Assembly (NCBI GenBank): GCA_023475105.1
Contig: JAMCWJ010000012.1
Span: 1-64,000 of the forward strand
Reading direction: 5' to 3'
Source: Nitrospirota bacterium
GTDB taxonomy: Bacteria > Nitrospirota > Thermodesulfovibrionia > Thermodesulfovibrionales > UBA9159
DNA length: 64,000 nucleotides
In this document: positions 36,559-46,065 of the stretch, one piece after another
Numbering within the stretch: the stretch's first letter is position 1
How the letters are laid out: each line of letters opens with the position of its first letter
Made by a program: the position numbers and the translations under genes
Notes under the pieces: model-generated
What the model saw: the letters and a program-made list of their open reading frames with translations, nothing else
Told to the model about the DNA's origin: nothing
Database searches by the model: none

Positions 36559-37434
36559 CTATCTGATCAAACCGAAACCCTTCATCGTCTTTTTCAGCTT
36601 TTCTTTGTTCGCGTCCGACATCTCGCAAAGGGGAAGCCTGAACTCCTCCCTGATCTTTCCCATAAGCGCAAGGGCTGTTTTCGCAGGGATCGGGTTCGTC
36701 TCGATGAACATTGCCTGGTTCAGGGGTTCCAGTTTGTAATGCAGCGCCCTCGACTCTTCGTACTTCCCTTCGTTCCAGAGCCTGCACATGTCCGATACCT
36801 CGCGGGGCGCGATATTCGCCGTGACCGAAATAACGCCCTTCCCTCCGAGCGCAAGCAGAGGCAGCGTGGTGAAGTCATCACCGGAGATAACGGTTATCCT
36901 GTCGCCGCACAAACGTATGACTTCGCTCACCTGCTTCATATCGCCCGTCGCCTCCTTGATAGCGACGATATTCTCTATCTCGGCAAGTCTCGCTACAGTG
37001 GGGGGGAGGATATTCACCGCCGTCCTTCCCGGAACGTTATAAAGGACCAGGGGCATTTTCACCGCCTCGGCGACCGCCTTATAGTGCCGGTAGAGACCCT
37101 CCTGAGTGGGTTTGTTATAGTAAGGAGCGACGAGGAGCGCGCCGTCCGCCCCCAGCTTCTTCGCCTTTTTCGTCATCATGATCGTCTCGTCCGTCGAATT
37201 CGCCCCTGTCCCGGCAATGACCGGAATCCTCTTGTCCGCCGTCCTGATCACCAGCTCGATGACCCTGTAGTGTTCGTCATACTCGAGGGTCGCCGATTCT
37301 CCCGTAGTCCCGCAGGGGACAACGGCATCCGTGCCGGAGGCGATGTGCCATTCCACAAGGTTCTCCAGTGCCTTCTCATCCACTTTTCCGCCCTTAAAAG
37401 GCGTGACAATTGCAACGATAGAGCCACTAAACAT
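36559..37434 (-). CDS. dapA: 4-hydroxy-tetrahydrodipicolinate synthase
   Basis: MFSGSIVAIVTPFKGGKVDEKAL...GTDAVVPCGTTGESATL...PLVLYNVPGRTAVNI...VAIKEATGD. Confidence 0.97.
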   Translation of the reverse strand: MFSGSIVAIVTPFKGGKVDEKALENLVEWHIASGTDAVVPCGTTGESATLEYDEHYRVIELVIRTADKRIPVIAGTGANSTDETIMMTKKAKKLGADGALLVAPYYNKPTQEGLYRHYKAVAEAVKMPLVLYNVPGRTAVNILPPTVARLAEIENIVAIKEATGDMKQVSEVIRLCGDRITVISGDDFTTLPLLALGGKGVISVTANIAPREVSDMCRLWNEGKYEESRALHYKLEPLNQAMFIETNPIPAKTALALMGKIREEFRLPLCEMSDANKEKLKKTMKGFGLIR

Positions 37435-37517
37435 GTACTCCTCCTTCCGGGAATTCGACTCCCTGCGTGCTCTGCCGCTCTCAGACGGACTCTTTCGCGA
37501 CCCGTACCCGTCAGTAT

Positions 37518-38402
37518 TCACAACGCTGTTTCTCCGTCAAACACCTCCACGGCAGGACCTGTCATATAGACGTGGTTGTCTCCCGCCCACTCGATGCTCA
37601 GATCCCCGCCGCTCAGGTGCACCGTCGTCTTCGTTCCGGTGAGTCCCTTCAGATGCGCCGCGACGGCGGAAGCCGAGGCCCCGGTCCCGCAGGCCATCGT
37701 CTCTCCCGAGCCCCTTTCCCAGACCCGCATCCTTATCTCGGACGTGTTCAGGACTTCAACGAACTCCACATTCGTCCTCTTGGGAAAAAGGGGGTGGTTT
37801 TCGATCGCAGGCCCGTACTCTGCCACAGGGAACGCCTCTACGCCTTCGACGAAGATCACCGCATGGGGGTTTCCCATCGAGACGAAGGCCATCCTGAATT
37901 CCCTGTCCCCGATCCGCAGCGGATAATCGATAACCGCCTGCACATCTTTGGTCTCGCCTTTTGCGTTTCCTTTCCCCGAACTCTGAACCTTGAACGTGGA
38001 ACCCTGAACGATCTGTACGGGTATTTTCTCCGGATCGAAAATCGGCTCGCCCATGTCCACTCTCACAAGACCCCCGGCCTTCTCCGGCCTCACGATGCCT
38101 GCCAGGGTCTCGACCTCGATCACCCTCTTTTCCGAAAGTTTCCTGTCCCAGATATATTTCGCAACGCACCTGATCCCGTTTCCACACATCTCGACCTCGC
38201 TGCCGTCGGCGTTGAATATCCGCATTCTGAAATCGGCGAGATTCGAAGAGTATAGCAGCAGAAGCTGGTCGGCGCCGACGCCGAACCGCCTGCGGCAAAG
38301 TTTCCGGGCAAGCGCGGGGAGGTTTGGAAGCTCGACGTGTCGCGAGTCTACGAGAATGAAATCATTCCCCAGACCGTGCATTTTCGTGAATTTCAGTCTC
38401 AT
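37518..38402 (-). CDS. dapF: Diaminopimelate epimerase
   Basis: MRLKFTKMHGLGNDFILVD...GSEVEMCGNGIRCVAKY...RGSGETMACGTGASASAVAA. Confidence 0.97.
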   Translation of the reverse strand: MRLKFTKMHGLGNDFILVDSRHVELPNLPALARKLCRRRFGVGADQLLLLYSSNLADFRMRIFNADGSEVEMCGNGIRCVAKYIWDRKLSEKRVIEVETLAGIVRPEKAGGLVRVDMGEPIFDPEKIPVQIVQGSTFKVQSSGKGNAKGETKDVQAVIDYPLRIGDREFRMAFVSMGNPHAVIFVEGVEAFPVAEYGPAIENHPLFPKRTNVEFVEVLNTSEIRMRVWERGSGETMACGTGASASAVAAHLKGLTGTKTTVHLSGGDLSIEWAGDNHVYMTGPAVEVFDGETAL

Positions 38403-38422
38403 GAGAAGGACTCTTTTCCTCC

Positions 38423-39676
38423 TTACACAAACCGGGGAACGACCTCTCCCCGTATAAGGTCCCTGTATGTCTCTCTTGTGTTCACGAGGGCGAACCTCTT
38501 TCCCTTCACCATCACCTCGGCCGCGCGCGGCCTGCTGTTGTAATTCGAGCTCATCGTAAACCCGTAGGCGCCTGCCGACATCACCGCAAGATACTCTCCC
38601 TGTTTCACGCCGGACATCTCCCTTTCCTTCGCGAGAAAATCCCCCGACTCGCATATCGGGCCTACGATGTCGGCGAGGATACTCTTCCTCTTCTTCTTTT
38701 CAACCGGCTGGATACGATGATACGCGCCGTAGAATGAGGGCCTTATGAGATCGTTCATCCCCGCATCCACGATCACGAACTCCTTTTCCTCCCCGCGCTT
38801 CAGGTAGAGCACCTTTGTCACGAGTATGCCCGCGTTTCCGACAAGCGACCGGCCGGGCTCCATAATGAGCGTAAGCTGCCGGTCCTTCAGCATCGGGACA
38901 AGCCCCATTGCAAGGTCCCGCGGTACAGGGGGCTCTTCGTCCCTATAGGTAATTCCGAGACCGCCTCCGATGTCCAGATACCTGATCTGCACCCCATGCC
39001 TGCCGAGTTCGTCGACAAGGAGGAGCGTCTTCTTCAGCGCCTCAACAAAGGGAGAGACCTTCGTAATTTGCGAACCGATATGCTTGTGGATGCCGACGAC
39101 CTTCGTGTGTTCGAGACGCTCGGCAAGCCGGTAGTAGGCGAAGGCCTTCTCGATGGGGATGCCGAACTTATGTTTTTTCAGTCCCGTAGAAATATAGGGA
39201 TGCGTCCCGGGATCGATGTCCGGGTTCACCCTGAGGGAGACCGGAGCCTTGACCTTCATGAGGCCCGCGATCCTGTCTATCTCGACGAGTTCATTCTCAG
39301 ACTCCACGTTGAACATCAGTATCTTCGACCTCAGGGCATAGCGGATTTCCCTCTCCGTCTTCCCGACCCCGGCGTAGACGATCTTGTACGGCGGAATGCC
39401 CGCTTTCAGCGCCCTGAATATCTCCCCCCCCGACACGACATCTGCACCGCCGCCGTTTTTCGCAAACACCCTGAGTACGGAGACGTTGGAGTTTGCCTTG
39501 AGGGCAAAACAGATGATGCGGGGAATGCCGTCATAGGCGTCGTCATAGGCCTTGAAATGCCTCAGGAGCGTGCCGTAGCTGTAAATATAAAGCGGCGTTC
39601 CGCATGCCTCTGCGATCGCTTTTACCGGAACGTCCTCAGCATATAACACGCCTTTTCTGTAGTTGAAAAAGTGCAT
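38423..39676 (-). CDS. lysA: Diaminopimelate decarboxylase
   Basis: ICFALKANSNVSVLRVFAKNGGGADVVSGGEIFRAL...GICESGDFLA region ...AGAYGFTMSSNYNSRPRAAEVMV. Confidence 0.97.
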   Translation of the reverse strand: MHFFNYRKGVLYAEDVPVKAIAEACGTPLYIYSYGTLLRHFKAYDDAYDGIPRIICFALKANSNVSVLRVFAKNGGGADVVSGGEIFRALKAGIPPYKIVYAGVGKTEREIRYALRSKILMFNVESENELVEIDRIAGLMKVKAPVSLRVNPDIDPGTHPYISTGLKKHKFGIPIEKAFAYYRLAERLEHTKVVGIHKHIGSQITKVSPFVEALKKTLLLVDELGRHGVQIRYLDIGGGLGITYRDEEPPVPRDLAMGLVPMLKDRQLTLIMEPGRSLVGNAGILVTKVLYLKRGEEKEFVIVDAGMNDLIRPSFYGAYHRIQPVEKKKRKSILADIVGPICESGDFLAKEREMSGVKQGEYLAVMSAGAYGFTMSSNYNSRPRAAEVMVKGKRFALVNTRETYRDLIRGEVVPRFV

Positions 39677-39789
39677 GCCCTTCTCCCGGACCGAAAATTC
39701 TTTTCTCTTCGGAAAATAGTATTATATAATAAAAAACTGGTCATGGACAACAGCGGCCGACCTGCATGTCGAATAGAAGAAGCGAGGTA

Positions 39790-41748
39790 ATGGTGGGAAA
39801 GAATATCGTTGAGAAGATACTGGAGGCACATACAGTGTACGGAGACCTGGAGGCGGGAAGCGCGCTCGGGCTGAAGGTCGACCAGGTGTATACACAGGAC
39901 GCGACCGGAACGATGGCGTGGCTCCAGTTCGAGGCTATCGGCATAGACAGGGTAAGGGTCCCCCTTGCCGTCTCCTACGTCGATCATAATATGGTCCAGT
40001 CGAACTTCATGAACGCCGACGATCACGAGTTCCTCCGGACCGCGGCTGCGAAATTCGGCGCGCACTTTTCGAGGCCGGGCAACGGCATCTGCCATCAGGT
40101 GCACCTTGAACAATTCGCAGCGCCGGGCAAAATCGCGCTCGGCACGGACAGCCACACGCCGACGGGAGGAGGCGTCGGCATGCTCGCCATCGGTGTCGGA
40201 GGGCTCGACGCCGCCACGGTTATGGCCGGTTCTCCGTTCGAGATTACGATGCCCCGGGTCATAAAGATACACCTCAGGGGGAAACTCCGGAGACCCTGGG
40301 TGACCGCCATGGACGTGATACTCGAAATACTGAGACGGCTGACGGTGAAAGGCGGCGTCGGGAAGATCATGGAGTACGGCGGCCCGGGAGTGAAAGACCT
40401 TGCCGTCACCGAGCGCGCAACGATCACGAACATGGGAGCGGAACTCGGCGCGACAACCTCGGTCTTCCCGAGCGACAAAAGGACGCTCTTTTTTCTCTCG
40501 GCGGCCGGAAGGTCCTCAGACTGGCAGGACCTTTCGGCGGATGCGGGGGCGCGCTACGCGGACAGGATCGACATCGACCTCGGCTCGATAGAACCGCTGA
40601 TTGCGCAGCCCCACAGCCCGGACAGGGTAGTTCCGATCGCAAGCCTTTCGGGTACGAGGGTCGATCAGGTCTGCATCGGAAGCTGTACGAATTCCTCATA
40701 TCAGACGATGAAGGCGGTGGCCTCGGTGCTAAAAGGAAAGACCGTTGCGGAGGGGGTCAACCTTCTCGTAAATCCCGGCTCCAAGCAGGTATATGAGATG
40801 ATGGCACGGGAAGGCCTGGCTGCCGATATGATCGCCGCCGGGGCGAGGATGCTCGAAGCCTCCTGCGGGCCCTGCATCGGCATGGGAGGCGCTCCGGGGT
40901 CTGGCCAGGTATCGGTCCGTTCCTATAACAGGAATTTCGAGGGGAGGAGCGGCACGAAAGACGCGCATGTCTATCTCGCAAGCCCAGTGTCCTGTGCGGT
41001 ATTTGCACTGCGGGGGGAGATTGCGGACCCCCGGGAATCCGGCGTCGCTATGAAGGCCGTCAGGGAGCCGCACGCATATCTGATCAACAGGAGTTTTCTC
41101 ATCCCTCCCAAAGCGGCCAAGACGGGTGGTTCGGGCGTGAAGATCGTGAAGGGACCGAACATCAGAGAAGTCCCGGTGAAAGAGCCGCTGAGGGATACGA
41201 TCGAGGCGAAGGTCCTGCTGAAACTCGGCGACAACATAACGACCGACGACATTATGCCCGCCGGCTCTCAGGTCCTCCCTTACAGGTCCAACATCCCTGC
41301 CATCTCGCAGTTCGTATTCAGGAATATCGACGAGTCGTTCAGCAGTCGCGCGAACGAGGCGAAGGGGAAAGGCGGCGGGATCGTCGTGGGGGGAGAGAAC
41401 TACGGTCAGGGCTCCTCAAGGGAGCATGCCGCCATGGCGCCGATGTATCTCGGCCTCCAGGCGGTCCTCGCAAAGTCTTTTGCGAGGATCCACCGGTCGA
41501 ACCTCATAAATTTCGGCATCCTGCCCCTTATTCTCAGCCCGGAGGATTACGGGAAGATCGAAAAGGGGGACAGGCTCGTGATCAGGGAGGTCGTGAACTC
41601 ACTTTTTGCGGGAAAGGGTTTCACCATCGAAAACCTCACCAAGGGGTACGCCTTCGGGGCAACGTCCAACCTCAATGAGAGGGAGAAGAACCTGATTATG
41701 AGGGGCGGTCTCCTGCCCTACACAAAAGAGCAGGCAGGGCGGGGATAA
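39790..41748 (+). CDS. acn: Aconitate hydratase
   Basis: VDHNMVQSNFMNADDHEFLRT...GTDSHTPTGGGVGMLAIGVGGLDAA...IGSCTNSSYQ...GGENYGQGSSREHAAMAP. Confidence 0.95.
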   Translation: MVGKNIVEKILEAHTVYGDLEAGSALGLKVDQVYTQDATGTMAWLQFEAIGIDRVRVPLAVSYVDHNMVQSNFMNADDHEFLRTAAAKFGAHFSRPGNGICHQVHLEQFAAPGKIALGTDSHTPTGGGVGMLAIGVGGLDAATVMAGSPFEITMPRVIKIHLRGKLRRPWVTAMDVILEILRRLTVKGGVGKIMEYGGPGVKDLAVTERATITNMGAELGATTSVFPSDKRTLFFLSAAGRSSDWQDLSADAGARYADRIDIDLGSIEPLIAQPHSPDRVVPIASLSGTRVDQVCIGSCTNSSYQTMKAVASVLKGKTVAEGVNLLVNPGSKQVYEMMAREGLAADMIAAGARMLEASCGPCIGMGGAPGSGQVSVRSYNRNFEGRSGTKDAHVYLASPVSCAVFALRGEIADPRESGVAMKAVREPHAYLINRSFLIPPKAAKTGGSGVKIVKGPNIREVPVKEPLRDTIEAKVLLKLGDNITTDDIMPAGSQVLPYRSNIPAISQFVFRNIDESFSSRANEAKGKGGGIVVGGENYGQGSSREHAAMAPMYLGLQAVLAKSFARIHRSNLINFGILPLILSPEDYGKIEKGDRLVIREVVNSLFAGKGFTIENLTKGYAFGATSNLNEREKNLIMRGGLLPYTKEQAGRG

Positions 41749-41749
41749 C

Positions 41750-41911
41750 ATAACAATGAGATCGAAAGTAAGAGACATGGCTGCGTATCGTGTCAATCCG
41801 GCTTGTCCGGTCCCGCCTCGGCGGGATCTCTTCGTTTTCAGAGAGATTCCGGACGCGCTCCGCTTGCGGGAATGACAAATAGTGCTCGTATACATATGAA
41901 CTCCTTAGTAA
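41750..41911 (+). repeat. MITE/REP-like element, copy D (about 162 bp)
   Basis: taacaatgagatcgaaagtaagagacatgg...tgtcaatccggcttgtccggtcccgcctcggcgggatctcttcgttttcagagagattccggacgcgctccgcttgcgggaatgaca...gaactccttagtaa. Confidence 0.85.
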
Positions 41912-42177
41912 TAGCCATGGCATTGGGCGGGCATACTCAAGATCCTTCTAATCGACATGACAATTATATGGGTAGTGTTTACTCCTGTACGATGGCTCTT
42001 TTTCTCGGGCTCTTCAGAAGGGTCTTTCTTCCAAGGTGTCGTACAAGGATTTTTCGCCTGCCTGCCCAATGTGCTACCCTTGGTTCAAGAGATATGGTAG
42101 CGGCAAACTTTAGTTTGCGCTCTGGTGAACAGTCGGCGGCCTCGCGAATTCTATGATTGCCGGTTTTTGGGGAGCCT

Positions 42178-42591
42178 ATGCCGGGTCTTAGAGGACATCA
42201 TCTCATATGCCTCCATTTCTTCCACGGCGAGGGATATAATGAGGAGTTTGTCCAGAACCTCAGAGAAGTCCTCCGGAGCGCGGAGAACGGTGAGACGGAG
42301 GTCCGCAGGGGCGGAGACGACGTCTGCAGGAAGTGCCCCTATCTCGACCGCGCCGGATGCCGGTACAGCGATACTGCAGAAGAGGGCATCGCGGAAATGG
42401 ACAGAAAGGCGCTCGCCCTGCTTCGTCTTTCTCACGGCGCAAAGGTGAAATGGAATGAGACGAAACACAGACTGCCCGACATTTTCCGGACGTGGTACGA
42501 CACTTACTGCATCGCCTGCTCATGGAGGCGGGCATGCGAGAAAGACGACGGGTTCCGCCGGCTGACGGAATCCTGCCGGAAGACCTTATGA
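42178..42591 (+). CDS. DUF1284 domain-containing protein
   Basis: MPGLRGHHLICLHFFHGEGYNEEFVQNL...CRKCPYLDRAGCRY...DTYCIACSWRRAC. Confidence 0.8.
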   Translation: MPGLRGHHLICLHFFHGEGYNEEFVQNLREVLRSAENGETEVRRGGDDVCRKCPYLDRAGCRYSDTAEEGIAEMDRKALALLRLSHGAKVKWNETKHRLPDIFRTWYDTYCIACSWRRACEKDDGFRRLTESCRKTL

Positions 42592-42965
42592 AGGCGAAAA
42601 AACAGCTCGTCGTCGTCGGCGACAGGGTCCTCGTCGACCCTGATGAGAGAATGGACAAGACGAGTTCAGGGCTTTACCTTCCCCCGACGGTAAAGGAAAA
42701 AGAGAAGGTGATGGGAGGCCATATCGTGAAGGCCGGCCCGGGATATCCGGTACATGATCCCAATCTGGTCATGGAAGAGCCCTGGTTCTCGAACAAACGC
42801 ATGAACCTGAAGTACATTCCCCTTCAGGCCGCTGAGGGGGATTACGCGATCTTCCTGAAAGAAGCCGCGGTCGAAATCGAATTCGAAGGAAAAAAATATC
42901 TGATCGTGCCGCATTCGGCGATTCTTGCGGTCGTCCGTACGGAAATTTCAGAGGGTGACGCGTGA
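42588..42965 (+). CDS. GroES family co-chaperone-like protein
   Basis: VVVGDRVLVDPDERMDKTSSGLYLPPTVKEKEKVMGGHIVKAGPG; ATGA overlap with upstream gene. Confidence 0.82.
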   Translation: MKAKKQLVVVGDRVLVDPDERMDKTSSGLYLPPTVKEKEKVMGGHIVKAGPGYPVHDPNLVMEEPWFSNKRMNLKYIPLQAAEGDYAIFLKEAAVEIEFEGKKYLIVPHSAILAVVRTEISEGDA

Positions 42966-42968
42966 TTC

Positions 42969-43811
42969 ATGCTCCAAGCGACGGAAGAGACCTTCGAGCG
43001 TTTTTTGCAGTGCTTCGGCATTTCCCGGATGATAGACCTGGGGGAAATTTCCTTTATCGATCCCTGCGGAATGGTCGGGCTCCTCGAGATCGGAGAGGTC
43101 CTTAAACAGCCGGGCGCCGGGAGAACCCTTGTCCTTCCCCGCTCGGAAGAAGTCCTCAAGTATCTCGAACGAATGGATTTCCTTCGCCTTGCCCCCCGCT
43201 ATTTCACTCTCGATCCCCCGAACCCGCATCTGCCTGCAAAGTATCTGAGAAAGTCCTACTCCGACGTTCTCCTCGAAATCACCCCCATCGAAAAATCCGA
43301 CGATATCCACTTTATTGCCGCAAAGGTGAAGGAACGGGCGCAGGCGATCCTTGCGCGCCATCTCGGTTACGGAGAAAAAGCGATCGACGGCTTTATTGTG
43401 GCCCTTTCGGAGGTATGCCAGAACATCGTCGAGCACAGCGGAGACAAGGGTTTCGTGGGAATACAGAAGTACCATTTCCAGAAGCTCAAGAAGAATGTCG
43501 TCAAGATCGCCGTCATGGACACCGGGATGGGGTTCAGGAATTCCCTCTCGCACAGGTTCCTCCTGAGAAACGACCTCCATGCAATAGAAAAAGCCTTGCT
43601 TCAGGGCGCGTCGCGTTTTACCGATGAAGGAAGAGGGCACGGACTCGCCGCGGTGAGAAAGTTCGTCACCCACTGGAAAGGGAGACTCTCGCTCCGGTCG
43701 GGGACCGCAAAGCTCTCGATCATTCCGAATTGGTCAAGAGGAAAGGAGAAGGAATTCGACCTCACGCCCTTCCCCGGCGCCCAGATTAACATCATGCTCC
43801 CGGAAGTGTGA
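42969..43811 (+). CDS. STAS-like N-terminus with GHKL/HATPase (RsbW-like) C-terminus
   Basis: FGISRMIDLGEISFIDPCGMVGLLEI (STAS-like); FIVALSEVCQNIVEHSGDKGFVGIQ...VMDTGMGF...GRGHGLAAVR (ATPase). Confidence 0.7.
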   Translation: MLQATEETFERFLQCFGISRMIDLGEISFIDPCGMVGLLEIGEVLKQPGAGRTLVLPRSEEVLKYLERMDFLRLAPRYFTLDPPNPHLPAKYLRKSYSDVLLEITPIEKSDDIHFIAAKVKERAQAILARHLGYGEKAIDGFIVALSEVCQNIVEHSGDKGFVGIQKYHFQKLKKNVVKIAVMDTGMGFRNSLSHRFLLRNDLHAIEKALLQGASRFTDEGRGHGLAAVRKFVTHWKGRLSLRSGTAKLSIIPNWSRGKEKEFDLTPFPGAQINIMLPEV

Positions 43812-43863
43812 ATACATCGTCATCCTGAACTCGATTCAGGATCCATCTACTCAAAAATATTTC

Positions 43864-43905
43864 TTGACAAACATCTTTCTTTATGCTTCAATTGAATCAA
43901 TTGAA
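43864..43905 (+). promoter_or_regulatory. Candidate promoter with 19-nt palindromic operator upstream of the DUF3276 gene
   Basis: TTGACA (43864-43869), 17-nt spacer, then palindrome TTCAATTGAATCAATTGAA (43887-43905) at the -10 position. Confidence 0.45.
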
Positions 43906-43927
43906 AAGCTAAGGAGGGGAATATCTT

Positions 43928-44152
43928 ATGTCAACACAAAAGAAGGAACTGTTTTCGGAAACAGTGAAAGCGGGCAGTCGCACGTATTTCTTCGATGTCA
44001 AGGAGTCAGCAAGCGGGTCCAAGTATCTGGTGATTAATGAATCACGGAAAGTCGGTGAGTCCCATGAACATAAAAGGGTGATGGCCTTTGAAGAGGACGT
44101 CCAATCCTTCAGTGAAGGCCTCAAGAAGGCCGTGGAGTTTATGGGCAAATAA
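43928..44152 (+). CDS. DUF3276 / PUR-family nucleic-acid binding-like protein
   Basis: ELFSETVKAGSRTYFFDVKESASGSKYLVINESRKVGE...HKRVMAFEEDVQSFSEGLKKAVEFM; strong RBS aaggagggg. Confidence 0.8.
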   Translation: MSTQKKELFSETVKAGSRTYFFDVKESASGSKYLVINESRKVGESHEHKRVMAFEEDVQSFSEGLKKAVEFMGK

Positions 44153-44229
44153 TGAATTTGGGCAAGGGCAGAGGAGAGGTGAGAATGGGTTTATTCATAA
44201 ATAAATGCCGAGCCTGCGTGAGCTGAGAT

Positions 44230-46065
44230 ATGACTGCAAAAAAGATAAGAACGGGCGGTGAACTGAAGGCCGGGCATATCCGCGACTATATTAGCAATGA
44301 ACCGGTCAGGGCCACGCCTGAGGAGGTCGAGGCAGTCCAGGTTCTTTCACGGCGTTTGGTTGAAGATTTCGGTTATCCGAAGTCGCATATCCAGACACGT
44401 CCTCAACACCGCGTCAAGAAACGCCCGTCGGATGTGGAAAAATCATACCCGGTTGATATAGCCGTCTTTCATACATCGAAGAAAACAGACAGTGACCTGT
44501 TTATGGTCGCCGAGTGCAAGAAAAGGTACCGTAAGGACGGCGCAGAACAACTCAAGCTCTACATGGATATGTCCGCGGCCGAAGTGGGCGTATGGTTCAA
44601 CGGCGACGAGCATGAGTATCTTCGCAAGATCCATCATAAGGACGGCTCGCGCACGTATACGCCTCTCCCCAACATCCCGCGCCACGGCCAACGCATCGAG
44701 GACATCGGTCTCTTCGCGCGCAAAGACCTGAAAAAACCGTCCAACCTCAAGGCCGTGTTCCGCGATCTGCGTAATCATCTTGCCGGCATGACGACGGGCA
44801 TAACCCGTGACGAGGCACTGGCCCAGGAGATCATAAATATTCTGTTCTGCAAAATCCTCGATGAGCAGGAAACTGACCAGGATCAAACCGTGACATTCCG
44901 GGCAGGCGTCGGAGAAAAATCTGAGCAGGTTCGCGAACGCATTCTGGAACTTTTCGAGCGTGTCAAGACCGCGACATATGAAGATGTCTTCGACAAAAAC
45001 GATACGATCAGCCTCGACGCGGACAGTCTTTGTTACGTGGTCGGAGAGCTTCAGAACTACTGTGTCATGGAAGCTGACCGCGACGCTATTGGCGACGCCT
45101 TCGAGGTGTTCATCGGGCCGGCGCTGCGCGGGGCAGAAGGCCAGTTCTTCACCCCGCGCAACGTTGTCAAGATGATGGTCGAGATCTTGGACCCCAAGCC
45201 TGGAGAGAAGATCATCGACCCTGCTTGCGGCTCAGGTGGTTTCCTAATCGGAGCGTTGGAGCATGTGTGGCGGCAACTCAGAAGCCAGGCCAAGCGCAGG
45301 GGCTGGACGGAGAAACAGCTTTTCAAACGTGAAGTTGAAGTCGCCACAGACTGTTTTCGCGGTATCGATAAAGACTCGTTTCTTGCGAAGGTCTGCAAGG
45401 CATACATGGCGCTTGTAGGCGACGGACGTGGGGGCGTGTTTTGCGCGAATTCTCTGAGCAGGCCGGAGGAATGGAATCCTGTGATGCGCGACAAAATCGG
45501 CCTGGATCAGTTTGATGTAATTCTCACAAATCCGCCGTTCGGCAAGAAAATCGTCATCAAAGGCGAGGCGACCCTTTCTCAATACGACTTCGGACACAAA
45601 TGGACGCGGAATAAAGAGACAAAAGAGTTGGAGAAAACAACGACGCTTCATGAGGACCAACCGCCCCAAATCTTGTTCCTGGAGCGATGCTTACAGTTAT
45701 TGAAACCGAGCGGGAGATTGGGCATAGTGCTGCCTGAAGCAGTATTCGGGATGCCAACCTACGAGTATGTCGTAACCCATCTGCAGAAAAAAGTAAAGAT
45801 ACGCGGCATCGTTTCAATGCCCGAGCCGCTTTTCAAGACAAGCGGAAAAGGTGGTACCCATGCCAAGACATGCGTTTTGTTCTTGGAGAATACCCCGCCG
45901 CAGCCTGAAGAGGATTGGGACATATTTATGGCAGACGCCAAGTGGTGCGGACATGACTCAAGAGGCAACCCGACAATACGCAAAGATTCAAACGGAAAGG
46001 AAGTCCTTCTTGATGACATTCCGCTCGTAACCAAGAAATTCAAGGAGATCATCGGCTCATGGTGA
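44230..46065 (+). CDS. Nuclease-methylase fusion (N-terminal PD-(D/E)XK, HsdM-like N6-adenine methylase), BcgI-A-like RM subunit
   Basis: PVDIAVFHTSKKTDSDLFMVAECKKR (D-x(n)-ExK); GQFFTPRNVVKMMVEIL, IIDPACGSGGFLIGAL, VILTNPPFGKK. Confidence 0.85.
   Translation: MTAKKIRTGGELKAGHIRDYISNEPVRATPEEVEAVQVLSRRLVEDFGYPKSHIQTRPQHRVKKRPSDVEKSYPVDIAVFHTSKKTDSDLFMVAECKKRYRKDGAEQLKLYMDMSAAEVGVWFNGDEHEYLRKIHHKDGSRTYTPLPNIPRHGQRIEDIGLFARKDLKKPSNLKAVFRDLRNHLAGMTTGITRDEALAQEIINILFCKILDEQETDQDQTVTFRAGVGEKSEQVRERILELFERVKTATYEDVFDKNDTISLDADSLCYVVGELQNYCVMEADRDAIGDAFEVFIGPALRGAEGQFFTPRNVVKMMVEILDPKPGEKIIDPACGSGGFLIGALEHVWRQLRSQAKRRGWTEKQLFKREVEVATDCFRGIDKDSFLAKVCKAYMALVGDGRGGVFCANSLSRPEEWNPVMRDKIGLDQFDVILTNPPFGKKIVIKGEATLSQYDFGHKWTRNKETKELEKTTTLHEDQPPQILFLERCLQLLKPSGRLGIVLPEAVFGMPTYEYVVTHLQKKVKIRGIVSMPEPLFKTSGKGGTHAKTCVLFLENTPPQPEEDWDIFMADAKWCGHDSRGNPTIRKDSNGKEVLLDDIPLVTKKFKEIIGSW

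Noticed and set aside
37467-38255. Plus-strand ORF (262 aa) opposite dapF
   Set aside because: dapF on the minus strand is unambiguous; this is a shadow frame
43812-43860. Hairpin-like 'cgtcatcctgaactcgattcaggatcc'
   Set aside because: Short generic inverted repeat; does not match the MITE family ends and has no T-tract, so not called as a feature
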